Shown here piece by piece: positions 18,901 to 27,198 of a stretch of 64,000 bases of DNA. Positions within the stretch are counted from its first letter, which is position 1. Each line of letters begins with the position of its first letter. A program made the position numbers and the translations under genes. This DNA comes from JAAXHV01 sp965207165 (GTDB taxonomy: Bacteria > Pseudomonadota > Gammaproteobacteria > Eutrophobiales > Eutrophobiaceae). A model generated the notes under the pieces. That model made no database searches, was not told the origin of the DNA, and saw nothing but the letters and a program-made list of their open reading frames with translations. The stretch covers positions 620,001-684,000 of the forward strand of contig OZ242265.1 of NCBI GenBank assembly GCA_965207165.1. The letters run 5' to 3'.

Positions 18901-21059
18901 TGAATAAAGGTCTGGCGGTGTTTCGCCCGGCCATGACCATCAGGCTGATGAGGGACAGACGAGGCTTTACCAACAGCGACTATGCGCCCCTCAAGGATCA
19001 TTACCAGGGGCAGGTTTTCCAGGTACATGTCATGAAACTGTACGCGCAGATTGCTCTGGAAGATGTCCGCGATGCAGGGCGTCTGGCGCTGGATTACTTC
19101 AAGCTGAAACAGCAGGATTTCCTGGGGCGGTGGCTCCCCGATGCTGACAAAGAAATTGGCAAGCAGACCACGCCGGAATCCTGGCGCGCGATCGTTGAAA
19201 ATCTGAACAATCCCGCTCAACAACGTATCGTCGCTGATGAGCGGGAACAGACCAACGTGTTGGTGCTGGCCGGTCCGGGCTCCGGCAAGACGCGTGTGCT
19301 GGTGCATCGTATCGCCTACCTGGTACGGGTCAGACGAGAGAACCCGCGCGGAATACTGGCCCTTGCTTACAACCGCCATGCGGCAGTCGATATTCGCCGC
19401 AGACTCGCAGGCCTGGTAGGCGATGATGCCCGTGGCGTCACAGTGCTGACCTGTCACGGTCTGGCAATGCGTCTGGTAGGCGCCAGTTTCAATGATCGTC
19501 CCGATTTTCCTGATGAAGAGGCATTCCGTGCTCTTATCCGGGATGCAGTGGCATTGTTGCGTGGAGAGGGGTTGCCACCTGAAGAGGATGCAGATGAACA
19601 ACGGGAACGGCTGCTGGCCGGTTTCCGTTGGATCCTTGTGGACGAATACCAGGACATCGGCAAGGAAGAATATGATCTGATTTCAGCCCTGGCTGGACGA
19701 ACCTTGCCGGATGAAGATGACAAACTGACCTTGTTCGCCGTGGGTGATGACGACCAGAACATATACGCCTTCAAGGATGCTTCGGTAAAGTATATCCGTC
19801 GCTACGAGGATGACTACGGGGCTAGGCCCGTGTATCAGACGGAAAATTATCGCTCCACCGCCCACATTATCGACGCGGCGAACGCACTCATAAAGCCGGC
19901 ACGGGAGCGAATGAAAGCAGGACATCCCATCAAAATTAACGCGGCCCGGGAAAAAGAACCGCCAGGCGGGGTCTGGAGCAAGCAGGACCCGGTCACCGCA
20001 GGCAAGGTTCAGATACTACAAGCAGGGAAAGACCCGATTTCTCAGGCGCAGGCAACCATGTTAGAACTGCAACGACTGTCTTTGCTCGATCCTGATTGGA
20101 CATGGTCTTCCTGTGCAGTGATTGCCCGTGAATGGAAATACCTCGACCCAATTCGTGCATACTGTGAATTCCATGAGATTCCGGTGCAAAGTGGAAATGA
20201 AGATTCCTTGAGTGTCTGGCGCCTCAGGGAAACCCAGGCTCTGTTGCGGTGGTTGCGAGAGACACCGCTGGTTACTATTTCTGAAATATACGGGTGGGTA
20301 GACTATCAAAAAGCAGGCCACTGGTTTGAATTGTTACGGGAAGCAATTGGGGAGTACGAGCTGGAAACCGGCGCGAGCGAAGTGCCTGCAGACCATTTTA
20401 TCGAATGGTTGGCAGAGTGGGCCAGAGAAGTCCGGCGCCGGCAAAACGGATTACTCCTGTTGACTGCACATCGCGCCAAGGGTCTTGAGTTTGACCACGT
20501 GGTTGTGTTGGATGGTGGATGGGATCGTCTTGACTCAAAAGAGGACGGGGATGCGCCTCGTAGGCTATATTATGTAGCCATGACGCGTGCGCGCCACACG
20601 CTTACGCTGGCGCGCTTGGCACAAGTTCACACTCTCCAAAATACCTTACAAGCATGTCCCGCTGTCTTACACCGTGACCTAATGGATCTGCCGCCGGTAG
20701 TTCCACAACTCAGACGTTTGTACCGGCAACTCAGTCTTAGAGAAATTGATTTGGGCTTTGCAGGACGTTTTCATGGTAGTGATCAGGTGCATAAATGCAT
20801 TGCTGCACTTTCTCCAGGGGACCCGTTAAAAGTACGGATAACTCAAACAGACCGTTGGGAACTCCTGAACAGGGAAGGAAGGTTGGTAGGACGTCTTGCC
20901 AAAGGGTTCAATCCCCCGGATGATATGCGTTGCCCGTCTGCCAAAGTAATCGCCGTAGTAGTGCGTACTCGCGAACTTTCAGAACCTCAATACCAGGCAA
21001 GCATCAAATGTGATGAATGGGAGATTGTCGTACCTGAAGTGGTATTCGGCCCACAATGA
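15936..21059 (+). CDS. Exonuclease-RecQ-UvrD triple fusion helicase
   Basis: A 1707-residue DNA-processing enzyme. Domain order: (1) DEDD-type 3'-5' exonuclease, residues ~15-150, with D19/E21 (LDLE), GHNLIDFD at 73-80 and D137; (2) a Cys cluster CTDPACGWC near 266; (3) RecQ SF2 helicase with LPTGTGKS at ~321, DEAH at ~425, TATAK, and GMGIDKP at ~589 ending QEAGRAGRD, then a helical/winged region; (4) UvrD/Rep SF1 helicase with GPGSGKT at ~1113, DEYQDIG at ~1235, GDDDQNIYAF, TAHRAKGLEFD and YVAMTRAR at ~1546; (5) a C-terminal small beta-rich domain (WELLNREGRLVGRLAKGF), HIRAN-like by shape only. All key motifs look intact. Large proteins with this arrangement are known in proteobacteria, usually annotated RecQ; their role is unsettled. 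Its place as the only cargo enzyme beside an integrase suggests phage defence or element maintenance. Confidence 0.9.
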   Translation: MTQITNNSSDFSPCCLSLDLEVGRKDKRIHAFAAVRSNTNQSLIYPGDFGRSDLTSALSKLDELASGAAFLLGHNLIDFDMPHLRAAQPGLQLLKLPPIDTLRLNPLAFPRNPYHNLVKHYQDGQLKGGRRNDPYQDSQLTLQVFADQHRALGDAEPDLMIAWHWLTTSTDDGVGFDAFFSDIRKLARPSDLEAGAALHRLLDEKACIKQASQIIATAGRYNWPLAYALAWLSVSGGNSVMPPWVRYQFPEAGELVRRLRDLACTDPACGWCRERHDAKKELKRCFGFKEFRPEPADEQGNPMQQSIVEAVMAGEHVLGILPTGTGKSLCYQIPALSRYDKTGALTVAISPLVALMSDQVAGLEKHGIVCGVAVNGLLSLPERADVLDRVRLGDAGILIISPEQLRNRSVRRALAQREIGSWVLDEAHCISKWGHDFRPDYRYVARFIRERAGDGPIPPLVCLTATAKPDVVTDILGHLQGELGIEMKVFDGGAQRENLHFEVYPTTGAEKFFHIHQVVSDCLSEAGAGGAIVYCARRRQAEEVAEFLGVKNTAADYFHAGLQPESKKEVQQRFIGGESRVIVATNAFGMGIDKPDVRLVVHADIPGSLENYLQEAGRAGRDRQSARCVLFYTQEDVEQQFMLSSRSRLNRREIHSILRAIRRLDHKKNAAGEVVATAGEILLDEDDNVFERDSATDDTRVRTAIAWLEEAKLLTREENQVQVFPSSLRVKTLEEARDRLNKESIRDDYRKKLLRIVETLIHAGPDESISTDELIGAAGLSAAGTCRALYDLDKLGIASNDTALTAYVHAAVERSSGKRVKEAAALERSLIEHLRLAAPDLGVGDKSTLHLRRLNQQLKDAGHEQSLPGRVLRMLRSLAADGRAEGGSGGSLSVRKLDADSVQVTLQREWSALEKTADLRRTAASCLLEHLLDSLPQGSKGVDLLAETTLGRLMKAMDADVMLSREVKHPDKLLERALLWLHEQEVIRLNKGLAVFRPAMTIRLMRDRRGFTNSDYAPLKDHYQGQVFQVHVMKLYAQIALEDVRDAGRLALDYFKLKQQDFLGRWLPDADKEIGKQTTPESWRAIVENLNNPAQQRIVADEREQTNVLVLAGPGSGKTRVLVHRIAYLVRVRRENPRGILALAYNRHAAVDIRRRLAGLVGDDARGVTVLTCHGLAMRLVGASFNDRPDFPDEEAFRALIRDAVALLRGEGLPPEEDADEQRERLLAGFRWILVDEYQDIGKEEYDLISALAGRTLPDEDDKLTLFAVGDDDQNIYAFKDASVKYIRRYEDDYGARPVYQTENYRSTAHIIDAANALIKPARERMKAGHPIKINAAREKEPPGGVWSKQDPVTAGKVQILQAGKDPISQAQATMLELQRLSLLDPDWTWSSCAVIAREWKYLDPIRAYCEFHEIPVQSGNEDSLSVWRLRETQALLRWLRETPLVTISEIYGWVDYQKAGHWFELLREAIGEYELETGASEVPADHFIEWLAEWAREVRRRQNGLLLLTAHRAKGLEFDHVVVLDGGWDRLDSKEDGDAPRRLYYVAMTRARHTLTLARLAQVHTLQNTLQACPAVLHRDLMDLPPVVPQLRRLYRQLSLREIDLGFAGRFHGSDQVHKCIAALSPGDPLKVRITQTDRWELLNREGRLVGRLAKGFNPPDDMRCPSAKVIAVVVRTRELSEPQYQASIKCDEWEIVVPEVVFGPQ

Positions 21060-21410
21060 CATTCAGGAATAATAATCCAGGTTAAAGAATCCTGGTTGAT
21101 TATGAGTCGTTGGCCTTGGTTTGCTAGATATCCCGTGTCCCGGTATCCACGCACAGGGTACACATCCGGTTCAGTGGCACGCCTGGTGTGCGCTCACCCC
21201 GTCTGCAGCGTATAGACGACCATCTTTGTACGCTGCGAAACCGGTACATGGTACGGTGGACAAAGGATCGCCTTTCAAGCGACCCAATATATTGCCGGAC
21301 TTCCATTTCTGGCTTACCCTCGTATAGAGCTGAGCAGTGTCGGGCGCGGTATCTTATAGCGGGAAAGTTGGAGGAGTGGTCGATATCCATCGGAGGCTGC
21401 AAACCGTTAG
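21060..21410. other. Intergenic gap between convergent helicase and RTX genes
   Basis: About 350 bases between two genes that end toward each other. ATAATCCAGG (from about 21068) and CCTGGTTGATTAT (to about 21101) form an imperfect hairpin that could end the helicase transcript, though no T-run follows. A minus-strand frame of 92 residues (21124-21402) shows no recognisable family and I do not call it. Confidence 0.4.
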
Positions 21411-24400
21411 CTAGAATAGAAAATCAGTGGCATCCAGGTTATTGATATCAAAATCTTGCAGGAGGATGGTGCCGCCGCCGTGGTCCGTGAGGTCTATCTT
21501 TGTGCTGTTTGATTCGGATGTTATGGTCAGGTCATCAAAGCCCGACAGGCTGAACTTCAAGAGGTCGATCCGGTCTTCGGTGTCGGTAAAGTCCAGGACG
21601 ATATCGTCTCCATCTCCCGGCTCAAAGTGGAAAGTGTCGGCGCCATCTCCCCCGAGGAGGCGGTCTGCGCCGACCCCTCCGTGCAGCACGTCCTGTCCAC
21701 CATTTCCACGAAGTACATCATTCCCATTAATGCCGTTAAGAAGGTTATCGCCGTCATCGCCGGTTAATTCGTCCGAGTGGTACGACCCCAGCACGTACTC
21801 AATATTCAAAATCACGTCGCCTTCAGCGTGGCCGCCTTCCGCCGTACCGTCTGCAAGATTCACCTTGATACCTGTGTCCGACGACCAGTAGACCAACCAA
21901 TCCATCCCGTTTCCACCGTCCAGCCGGTCCGCGCCCGGCCCGCCTTCAATCGTATCATCGCCGTCACCGCCTTCCAGGTGGTTGGCTCCGTCATCACCTA
22001 TTATGTTATCCCTGTAATCAGAGCCGGCCACGTTCTCTATAGCGATGAGGAAATCACCTTCAGCGTGCCCGCCTTTATACGTACCTGAATTAAGACGCAC
22101 CTCAACGGCGGCATCCGAGTCCTGATAGGACGCCCAGTCGACGCCGGTGCCGCCATGCAGCCGGTCCGCGCCGGCGCCACCCGCCAGCACGTCAGCACCC
22201 GCGCCGCCCACCAGCGTGTCGTCACCCGCGTTGCCGCGCAGGTCATCATTTCCGTCCAGGCCATGCAGGGTGTTGGCAAGGCCGTCACCCGTCAATACAT
22301 CTGCGTGCAGGGAACCGGTCAGATTTTCAATGTTGGTAATTTCATCGCCCTCGGCATGCCCTCCCGTGCCTGTCCCGTCCGCGAGGTTCACGCTGACCCC
22401 GGCATCCGACTCTTCAAAGGACGCCCAGTCAATCCCGGTGCCCCCGTCCAGCGTATCGGCCCCGGCCTGGCCGAACAGCCGGTCTCCGTCCTCACCCCCA
22501 TGCAACGCATCATCACCCGCGCCGCCGTACAGCCGGTCCTCGCCCGGGTCGCCGAAGAGACTGTCGTTGCCGGCGCCACCGGTCAACTCATCGTCACCGT
22601 CATTGCCGTCCAGGCGATTTGCCCCATCGTCACCCACCAGGACGTCCGGGTGTACGGACCCTGCTATATTCTCAACGTCGGAAAAGGTATCACCGGCGGC
22701 ATGACCTCCGGCTGCAGTACTGTCCCCCAGGTTCACCGATACACCCGCGTCGGACGAATGATAGGAGGCCGTATCCACACCGGCGCCGGCGAACAGCCGG
22801 TCAGCGCCCGCGCCACCTTCCAGTATGTCGTCACCAGAATAGCCCCAGAGCCCGTCGTTGCCGCCGTTGCCGGCCAGGTAATTCGCCTCGCGGTCACCCA
22901 CCAGCCCATCGTGGTGGTCGGATCCGCTCACGTTTTCAACATTACTGATAACGTCTCCCTCGGCGTGGCCATCTTCCCCAGTACCTTGAATGAGCCTGAC
23001 TATCACACGCTGATCCGACCCCTGGTAGGACACCCAGTCCACGCCGCCGCCGCCGTCCAGGCTGTCCGCGCCGGCCCCGCCTTCCAGCACGTTGGCGCCG
23101 TTATCGCCGGTCAGGTCGTCGTCGTGACCGGACCCGGCGATATTCTCAAAACCGGCGATGGTGTCACCCTGGGCATGGCCGCCTGAAACTGTGTTGTCGC
23201 CGATGTTTACCGTTACGCCGGTATTCGACTCGAGATATAACAGCCAGTCCACCCCGGCGCCGCCATCCAGTTCATCGGCGCCGCCGCCGCCCTGCAGTTT
23301 ATCGTCGCCGTCGTTGCCGCTGAGTTCGTCGGCGCCGCCCATGCCGTACAGATCATTTGAACCGCTGTCACCCGTCAGTACGTCAGCGTGACCCGACCCA
23401 GCTATGCGTTCGATACCGGAGATTACATCACCTTGGGCATAACCTCCCGATGATGTGCCGTCCGCAAGATTGATGGTTACACCCGCGCCGGAATGCCGGT
23501 ACGACAACACGTCAAAGCCGCCACCGCCTTCAAGGCTGTCGGCGCCGGCGCTCCCGTACAGCAGGTCATCACCCGCGCCCCCGTCCAGCGTATCGGCACC
23601 GCCCGCGCCATCGAGTTCATCATCACCCCCGCCGCCTTCCAGGCTGTTGGCGCTCCCGTCACCCGTCAATACGTCCGCGTGCCCGGAGCCTGTCACATTT
23701 TCTATATTTGAAACGGCGTCGCCCTGCGCGTGGCCTCCCTCAAACGTGCCTGCCGCCAGGTCAACCGTTACACCTGCATCCGACCCCCGGTAAGACACCC
23801 AGTCGTTGCCGCCTGCGCCATCCAGTTGGTCGGCGCCGGCGCCCCCTTCCAGGCGGTTGGCATCTTCATTGCCTGTCAGCACATCCGCATGCGCGGACCC
23901 GATCGCGTTCTCCACCAGGACCAGGACGTCGCCCTCGGCATGCCCTCCCGAGACCGTATTATCGGCGAGGTTCACCGTCACCGCCGCATCCGAATCCAGG
24001 TAGGATACCCAGTCTAGGTCCGAACCTCCATCCAAGCGGTCTGCGCCTGCGCCACCCTCCAGGATATCGTCGCTGGCGCCACCCCAGATCCTGTCGTCGC
24101 CATCCAGCCCCTTGATGTAGTTCGCAACGGCATTGCCGACAATCACATCGTTGCCCGACCCGCCGATGTAGTTCTCGATCCAGGTGTCCCGGGCAATCAC
24201 CAGGTTGCCTGTCAGGCCATATACGTCGGAAATTCCTTCCGGGCGCAGGTAAACGAACTGATCGTTCGTGTCGGTGCGCAGGTCGAGCGTGTCGTTCCCG
24301 CCATTGTCATAGAGCGTGAATGTCGTCGGGTTGGCGAAGTTTTGTGGTGAAAACCCCGGATTGGCGTTCGTACCCGTGTTCTTCAGGTAATAAATGACGC

Positions 24401-26249
24401 CGTCAATGTCACCTATGATAAGGTCGGGATTACCGTCACCTTCAAGGTCAGCAAATTCAGGCGCAATAAAAGACCCCGCATTGGTCCCGGCGAAAGGATT
24501 ATCCAAACCGGTACGTTGGGTGAAATCCGGCTCGGCCGTTGTGCCGGTGTTCTCAAAGTAGGCAATGTCGCCATGGCGATTACCGATGACAAGATCAGGA
24601 TCATTGTCAGCGTCAAGATCGACAAATACGGGAGTGGTATGAGAGCCTGCATCGATGTTCTCGAGAGGATCGGCCCCTCCGGTGCGTAAGGTAAAACGGG
24701 GATTGGCCGATGTGCCGGTGTTCTCATAGTAACGGACACCGTCTTCATCAGTTCCGATAGCAAGGTCCGGGTCGCCGTCACCGTCCAGGTCGGCCAGTGC
24801 GGGCGTGGTCCACGCGTCCAGGGCGATAGCGTCAAAGGGATTGGCCGTGCCGGAGCGCCGGGAGAAATCGGGGGAGGACGCGGTACCGGTGTTCTCGTAA
24901 TAGGCAATATCGCTATTATGGTTCCCAACGATGAGGTCATCATCGCCATCGCCGTCCAGGTCGGTGAATGCCGGGGAGCTGTAAGACCTCACGGAAATAC
25001 CGTCCAACGGATTGCCTGTGCCGGTGCGTTCAGTAAATTCAGGCACTGTCGATGTGCCGGTGTTCTCAAAGTAGAAGAGCGAACCGGTGTTGTTTCCGAT
25101 GACGAGATCGGGGTCGCTGTCATTGTCAAGGTCAACCAGTCTTATCTTGATGGTGGGGGTGCCGGCATCATCCGTCATGTCGATAGAGTTGAATGGATCT
25201 GCCTCACCGATCCACACCCTGAAGAATTCACCCAGGTAACCGTCCAGGTTGGACTGGTAGCCATAAACGGTATCGCCGGTGTTGATGTTGTCAGGCACAC
25301 CATAGAGATTCTGGACGGCGATGATGTCAGCGATCATCGCTGTAACAGGGAGAGCACGGCTGGCGTGGATATAGGTGTTAACCTGCTGGTTCCAGTACGA
25401 CATCACGGTCACCTGCTCAGAGTCATTCAGGAAGATGCTGTCGGTTTCGTAGTAAAAGCCCTTACCGTTGTATGGGCCGGGATGGCCAAGACCCAGGGCA
25501 TGGCCGATTTCGTGGACATATGTAGTGAAGGACTGGCTGTCTATTTCAGATCCATACTCGATCAGCGTGTCGGTTGAAACGTTGACAACAGAAGAATGAA
25601 TGATCCCATTACTGACAGTGCTGTAAGCAAATCCTGCAGAGTCCGTATCGCTGTCATCATCATCGAACATGATATGGGCACCGTTATGATCAACAAACTC
25701 GAAGGTAATGCCGGTCACGTTGGTCCATGCCTCGAGCGCCCAGCGGGCTAGTTGTTGTCCCGCTTCGGTCAGGGCGGTGATATTGGCGGTTAATATGCCG
25801 CCCGGTTCGACGTCGAAAGTTCTGCTTGTGCTGTCAGCCCACTCCCTGTACCCCTCGCTCAGGTAGTCGGCAATCTCATCGTAGCTGCCCACGGGGATCG
25901 TATTCTCGACAAGGGATAGATCGTAGTCTGCTGGCGACACGTCTCCGGTACTGCCTGCATGGACATAATACGTCCCGGTAACATCGGGGCTGAAGAGAAG
26001 TTTTGCGCCGAAAGAATTGGCGCCGCCGGACACCACCCGGTTTCCGCTCGAGTCGTACAGGATAAGCTCAGCGGATTCAACACCTCTGAGGGTAAAATCG
26101 TAGATCGTTCCGGCGCTCAGGTTGACCTTGATCCAGTCTTTATCATCAGCGGAACTCAGAGTCCCCTTGAACACGTCGCCGAGAGCTATCGTGTACGTTG
26201 TCCGGGTACCGGCGCTTGCGTCGCCGTTATTTTCTCTTATAGTAGCCAT
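21411..26249 (-). CDS. Giant RTX metalloprotease (serralysin-like) with FG-GAP and Ca-binding repeats
   Basis: Predicted secreted protein of 1612 residues. Order: N-terminal PPC-like beta domain (~15-115); zinc protease domain with H246-E247-x2-H250-x5-H256 (HEIGHALGLGH) and Met-turn VMSYW (M283), the M10/serralysin signature; five FG-GAP/VCBS-like repeats (DLDGDGDPDLAIG type, ~370-640); then a long block of GGxGxDxLxGG calcium-binding nonapeptide turns in which a second unit, SDAGVTVNLADG...GGHAEGD, occurs nine times; finally a C-terminus ending in hydrophobic residues after Asp (LDATDFLF), as in type I secretion substrates. There is no Sec signal. No ABC exporter, membrane-fusion or inhibitor gene is adjacent, so export must use machinery elsewhere. 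The ATG at 26249 has a weak Shine-Dalgarno. The gene is on the opposite strand to the rest of the island. Confidence 0.92.
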   Translation of the reverse strand: MATIRENNGDASAGTRTTYTIALGDVFKGTLSSADDKDWIKVNLSAGTIYDFTLRGVESAELILYDSSGNRVVSGGANSFGAKLLFSPDVTGTYYVHAGSTGDVSPADYDLSLVENTIPVGSYDEIADYLSEGYREWADSTSRTFDVEPGGILTANITALTEAGQQLARWALEAWTNVTGITFEFVDHNGAHIMFDDDDSDTDSAGFAYSTVSNGIIHSSVVNVSTDTLIEYGSEIDSQSFTTYVHEIGHALGLGHPGPYNGKGFYYETDSIFLNDSEQVTVMSYWNQQVNTYIHASRALPVTAMIADIIAVQNLYGVPDNINTGDTVYGYQSNLDGYLGEFFRVWIGEADPFNSIDMTDDAGTPTIKIRLVDLDNDSDPDLVIGNNTGSLFYFENTGTSTVPEFTERTGTGNPLDGISVRSYSSPAFTDLDGDGDDDLIVGNHNSDIAYYENTGTASSPDFSRRSGTANPFDAIALDAWTTPALADLDGDGDPDLAIGTDEDGVRYYENTGTSANPRFTLRTGGADPLENIDAGSHTTPVFVDLDADNDPDLVIGNRHGDIAYFENTGTTAEPDFTQRTGLDNPFAGTNAGSFIAPEFADLEGDGNPDLIIGDIDGVIYYLKNTGTNANPGFSPQNFANPTTFTLYDNGGNDTLDLRTDTNDQFVYLRPEGISDVYGLTGNLVIARDTWIENYIGGSGNDVIVGNAVANYIKGLDGDDRIWGGASDDILEGGAGADRLDGGSDLDWVSYLDSDAAVTVNLADNTVSGGHAEGDVLVLVENAIGSAHADVLTGNEDANRLEGGAGADQLDGAGGNDWVSYRGSDAGVTVDLAAGTFEGGHAQGDAVSNIENVTGSGHADVLTGDGSANSLEGGGGDDELDGAGGADTLDGGAGDDLLYGSAGADSLEGGGGFDVLSYRHSGAGVTINLADGTSSGGYAQGDVISGIERIAGSGHADVLTGDSGSNDLYGMGGADELSGNDGDDKLQGGGGADELDGGAGVDWLLYLESNTGVTVNIGDNTVSGGHAQGDTIAGFENIAGSGHDDDLTGDNGANVLEGGAGADSLDGGGGVDWVSYQGSDQRVIVRLIQGTGEDGHAEGDVISNVENVSGSDHHDGLVGDREANYLAGNGGNDGLWGYSGDDILEGGAGADRLFAGAGVDTASYHSSDAGVSVNLGDSTAAGGHAAGDTFSDVENIAGSVHPDVLVGDDGANRLDGNDGDDELTGGAGNDSLFGDPGEDRLYGGAGDDALHGGEDGDRLFGQAGADTLDGGTGIDWASFEESDAGVSVNLADGTGTGGHAEGDEITNIENLTGSLHADVLTGDGLANTLHGLDGNDDLRGNAGDDTLVGGAGADVLAGGAGADRLHGGTGVDWASYQDSDAAVEVRLNSGTYKGGHAEGDFLIAIENVAGSDYRDNIIGDDGANHLEGGDGDDTIEGGPGADRLDGGNGMDWLVYWSSDTGIKVNLADGTAEGGHAEGDVILNIEYVLGSYHSDELTGDDGDNLLNGINGNDVLRGNGGQDVLHGGVGADRLLGGDGADTFHFEPGDGDDIVLDFTDTEDRIDLLKFSLSGFDDLTITSESNSTKIDLTDHGGGTILLQDFDINNLDATDFLF
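21770..24060 (-). repeat. Nine-copy coding repeat of the RTX domain
   Basis: Nine diverged copies of a roughly 80-110 residue unit: a nonapeptide cluster, a variable hydrophobic strand (SYxxSDAGVTVNL), GGHAEGD, and (E)N(I/V)xGSxHADVLTGD. The spacing at DNA level is uneven, and copies differ enough to argue against very recent expansion. These repeats produce long antisense frames on the plus strand that are not genes. Confidence 0.8.
24370..25150 (-). repeat. Five-copy FG-GAP/VCBS-like coding repeat
   Basis: Five copies of a unit of roughly 55 residues built on FxDLDGDGDPDLVIG followed by YYENTGT. It is likely a beta-propeller blade series between protease and RTX domains, with Asp-rich loops that bind calcium. 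Confidence 0.75.
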
Positions 26250-26316
26250 CTTGTTGATTTATTCCCGCAGTAGAAGAGAAAAATTTAGCTGTCTTGATAT
26301 GAACTGAAACACATTC

Positions 26317-26708
26317 TCAAATTCCATCATAATAATATATCTTTAAGAAGAGCTTACCTTTCTTTTTTCTTCTTTGGTTGCCCTGTGGAATCGGTCTATT
26401 CTCCAATGACTCCCCGCGAAACATGTGATCGCCGGAGCGCAGCTTACCCTTGTGGTCCGTTTTAGCTTCAAGATACGTTGCGGCCACGTTCTTGGAAGTG
26501 CCGTCACTGCAAAACCTAATCATCAGATCGCCGTTGTTGGGATCCACGTACCACACATGGGGTGCCGCCAGGTGCTTCTTAGCTCGCTTGATATCGATGA
26601 GCCGGCGCAGGGGTTCTGTCTCCCCTGCCACCCCACCCGTGTCCCCGCATCCGCGCGCAGGGTAATCATCCGGTCCAGTGGCGGATGCAATGTCCTCACT
26701 TTCGGCAT
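26317..26708 (-). pseudogene. Unrecognised small gene, probably frameshifted
   Basis: A 104-residue minus-strand frame from GTG 26631 (RRLIDIKRAKKHLAAPHVWY, then VDPNNGDLMIRFCSDG) has protein-like composition and a basic tail. A second frame beginning at ATG 26708 (MPKVRTLHPPLDRMITLRAD) overlaps its start in another phase. Joined by one frameshift near 26640-26650 they would make a single protein of about 130 residues. I do not recognise the family. It lies between the RTX gene and the IS, in scarred DNA. Confidence 0.35.
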
Positions 26709-26754
26709 CGGGTCTCGCGGTTCAGCGGGGGGTCAAGGGGGGTGCCCCCCTCTT

Positions 26755-26803
26755 GCGAGACTCCTGTATCAAAACGAAGTTTTGTATACAGGAGTAGTCT
26801 CGC
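26755..26803. repeat. Long imperfect inverted repeat next to the IS
   Basis: GCGAGACTCCTGTATCAAAAC (first base 26755) pairs across a GAA loop with the stretch ending GTCTCGC at 26803; three extra bases bulge the right arm. Just upstream, about 26735-26755, GGGGGG-TG-CCCCCC makes a second hairpin. No coding signal. It may be the end of another mobile element that received the IS. Confidence 0.6.
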
Positions 26804-26878
26804 CCCTGCCGTTAACGACAGCAATCAATGAACTGCCCCGGGTTTGCCGGAGACTCTATTTCTTGAGAGGATGGAGTA

Positions 26879-27190
26879 ATGAACAATCAAAAACGCTATC
26901 CCCCGGAGATCCGGGAACGGGCCGTGCGGCTGGTGCTGGAGCACCAGGAGAACTATGACTCCCAATGGGCTGCACTGACTTCTACCGCCGACAAGATTGG
27001 CTGCGCTGCGGAAACGTTGCGTAGATGGGTGAGACGCGCTGAAGTGGACCAGGGTAACCGCCCCGGTGTCAGCAGTGCTGAGCAGGCGCGCATACGTGAG
27101 TTGGAACGCGAGAATCGGGAGCTCAAGCGAGCCAACGAGATCTTGCGTAAGGCGTCGGCTTTTTTCGCCCAGGCGGAGCTCGACCGCTGA
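26879..27190 (+). CDS. IS3-family OrfA
   Basis: A 103-residue DNA-binding component of the transposase. The N-terminal helix-turn-helix (RYPPEIRERAVRLVLEH, then IGCAAETLRRWVRRAE) is followed by a leucine-zipper-like coiled coil RIRELERENRELKRANEILR. TTTTTTC at 27160-27166 is in the right phase for -1 slippage, which joins it to OrfB. Confidence 0.95.
   Translation: MNNQKRYPPEIRERAVRLVLEHQENYDSQWAALTSTADKIGCAAETLRRWVRRAEVDQGNRPGVSSAEQARIRELERENRELKRANEILRKASAFFAQAELDR
27160..27166 (+). promoter_or_regulatory. -1 frameshift heptamer for OrfAB fusion
   Basis: T-TTT-TTC in the OrfA phase. A slip by -1 enters the OrfB phase and reads RPGGARPLTGEMVAFIDQ across the OrfA stop, giving the full OrfAB transposase. 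Inferred from sequence and known IS3 behaviour. Confidence 0.65.
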
Positions 27191-27198
27191 CCGGCGAG

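Noticed and set aside
22155..23186. Plus-strand open frame of 343 residues
   Set aside because: It is antisense to the RTX repeats; GC-rich repetitive DNA opens the opposite frames. Composition (many Pro, Ala, Arg, Val) is not protein-like.
21411..24100. Regular repeats resembling a CRISPR or minisatellite array
   Set aside because: They translate in one continuous frame as RTX calcium-binding repeats and have no constant-length spacers.
26755..26828. Integron attC-like site
   Set aside because: The hairpins lack paired RYYYAAC and GTTRRRY ends, and no integron integrase is present.
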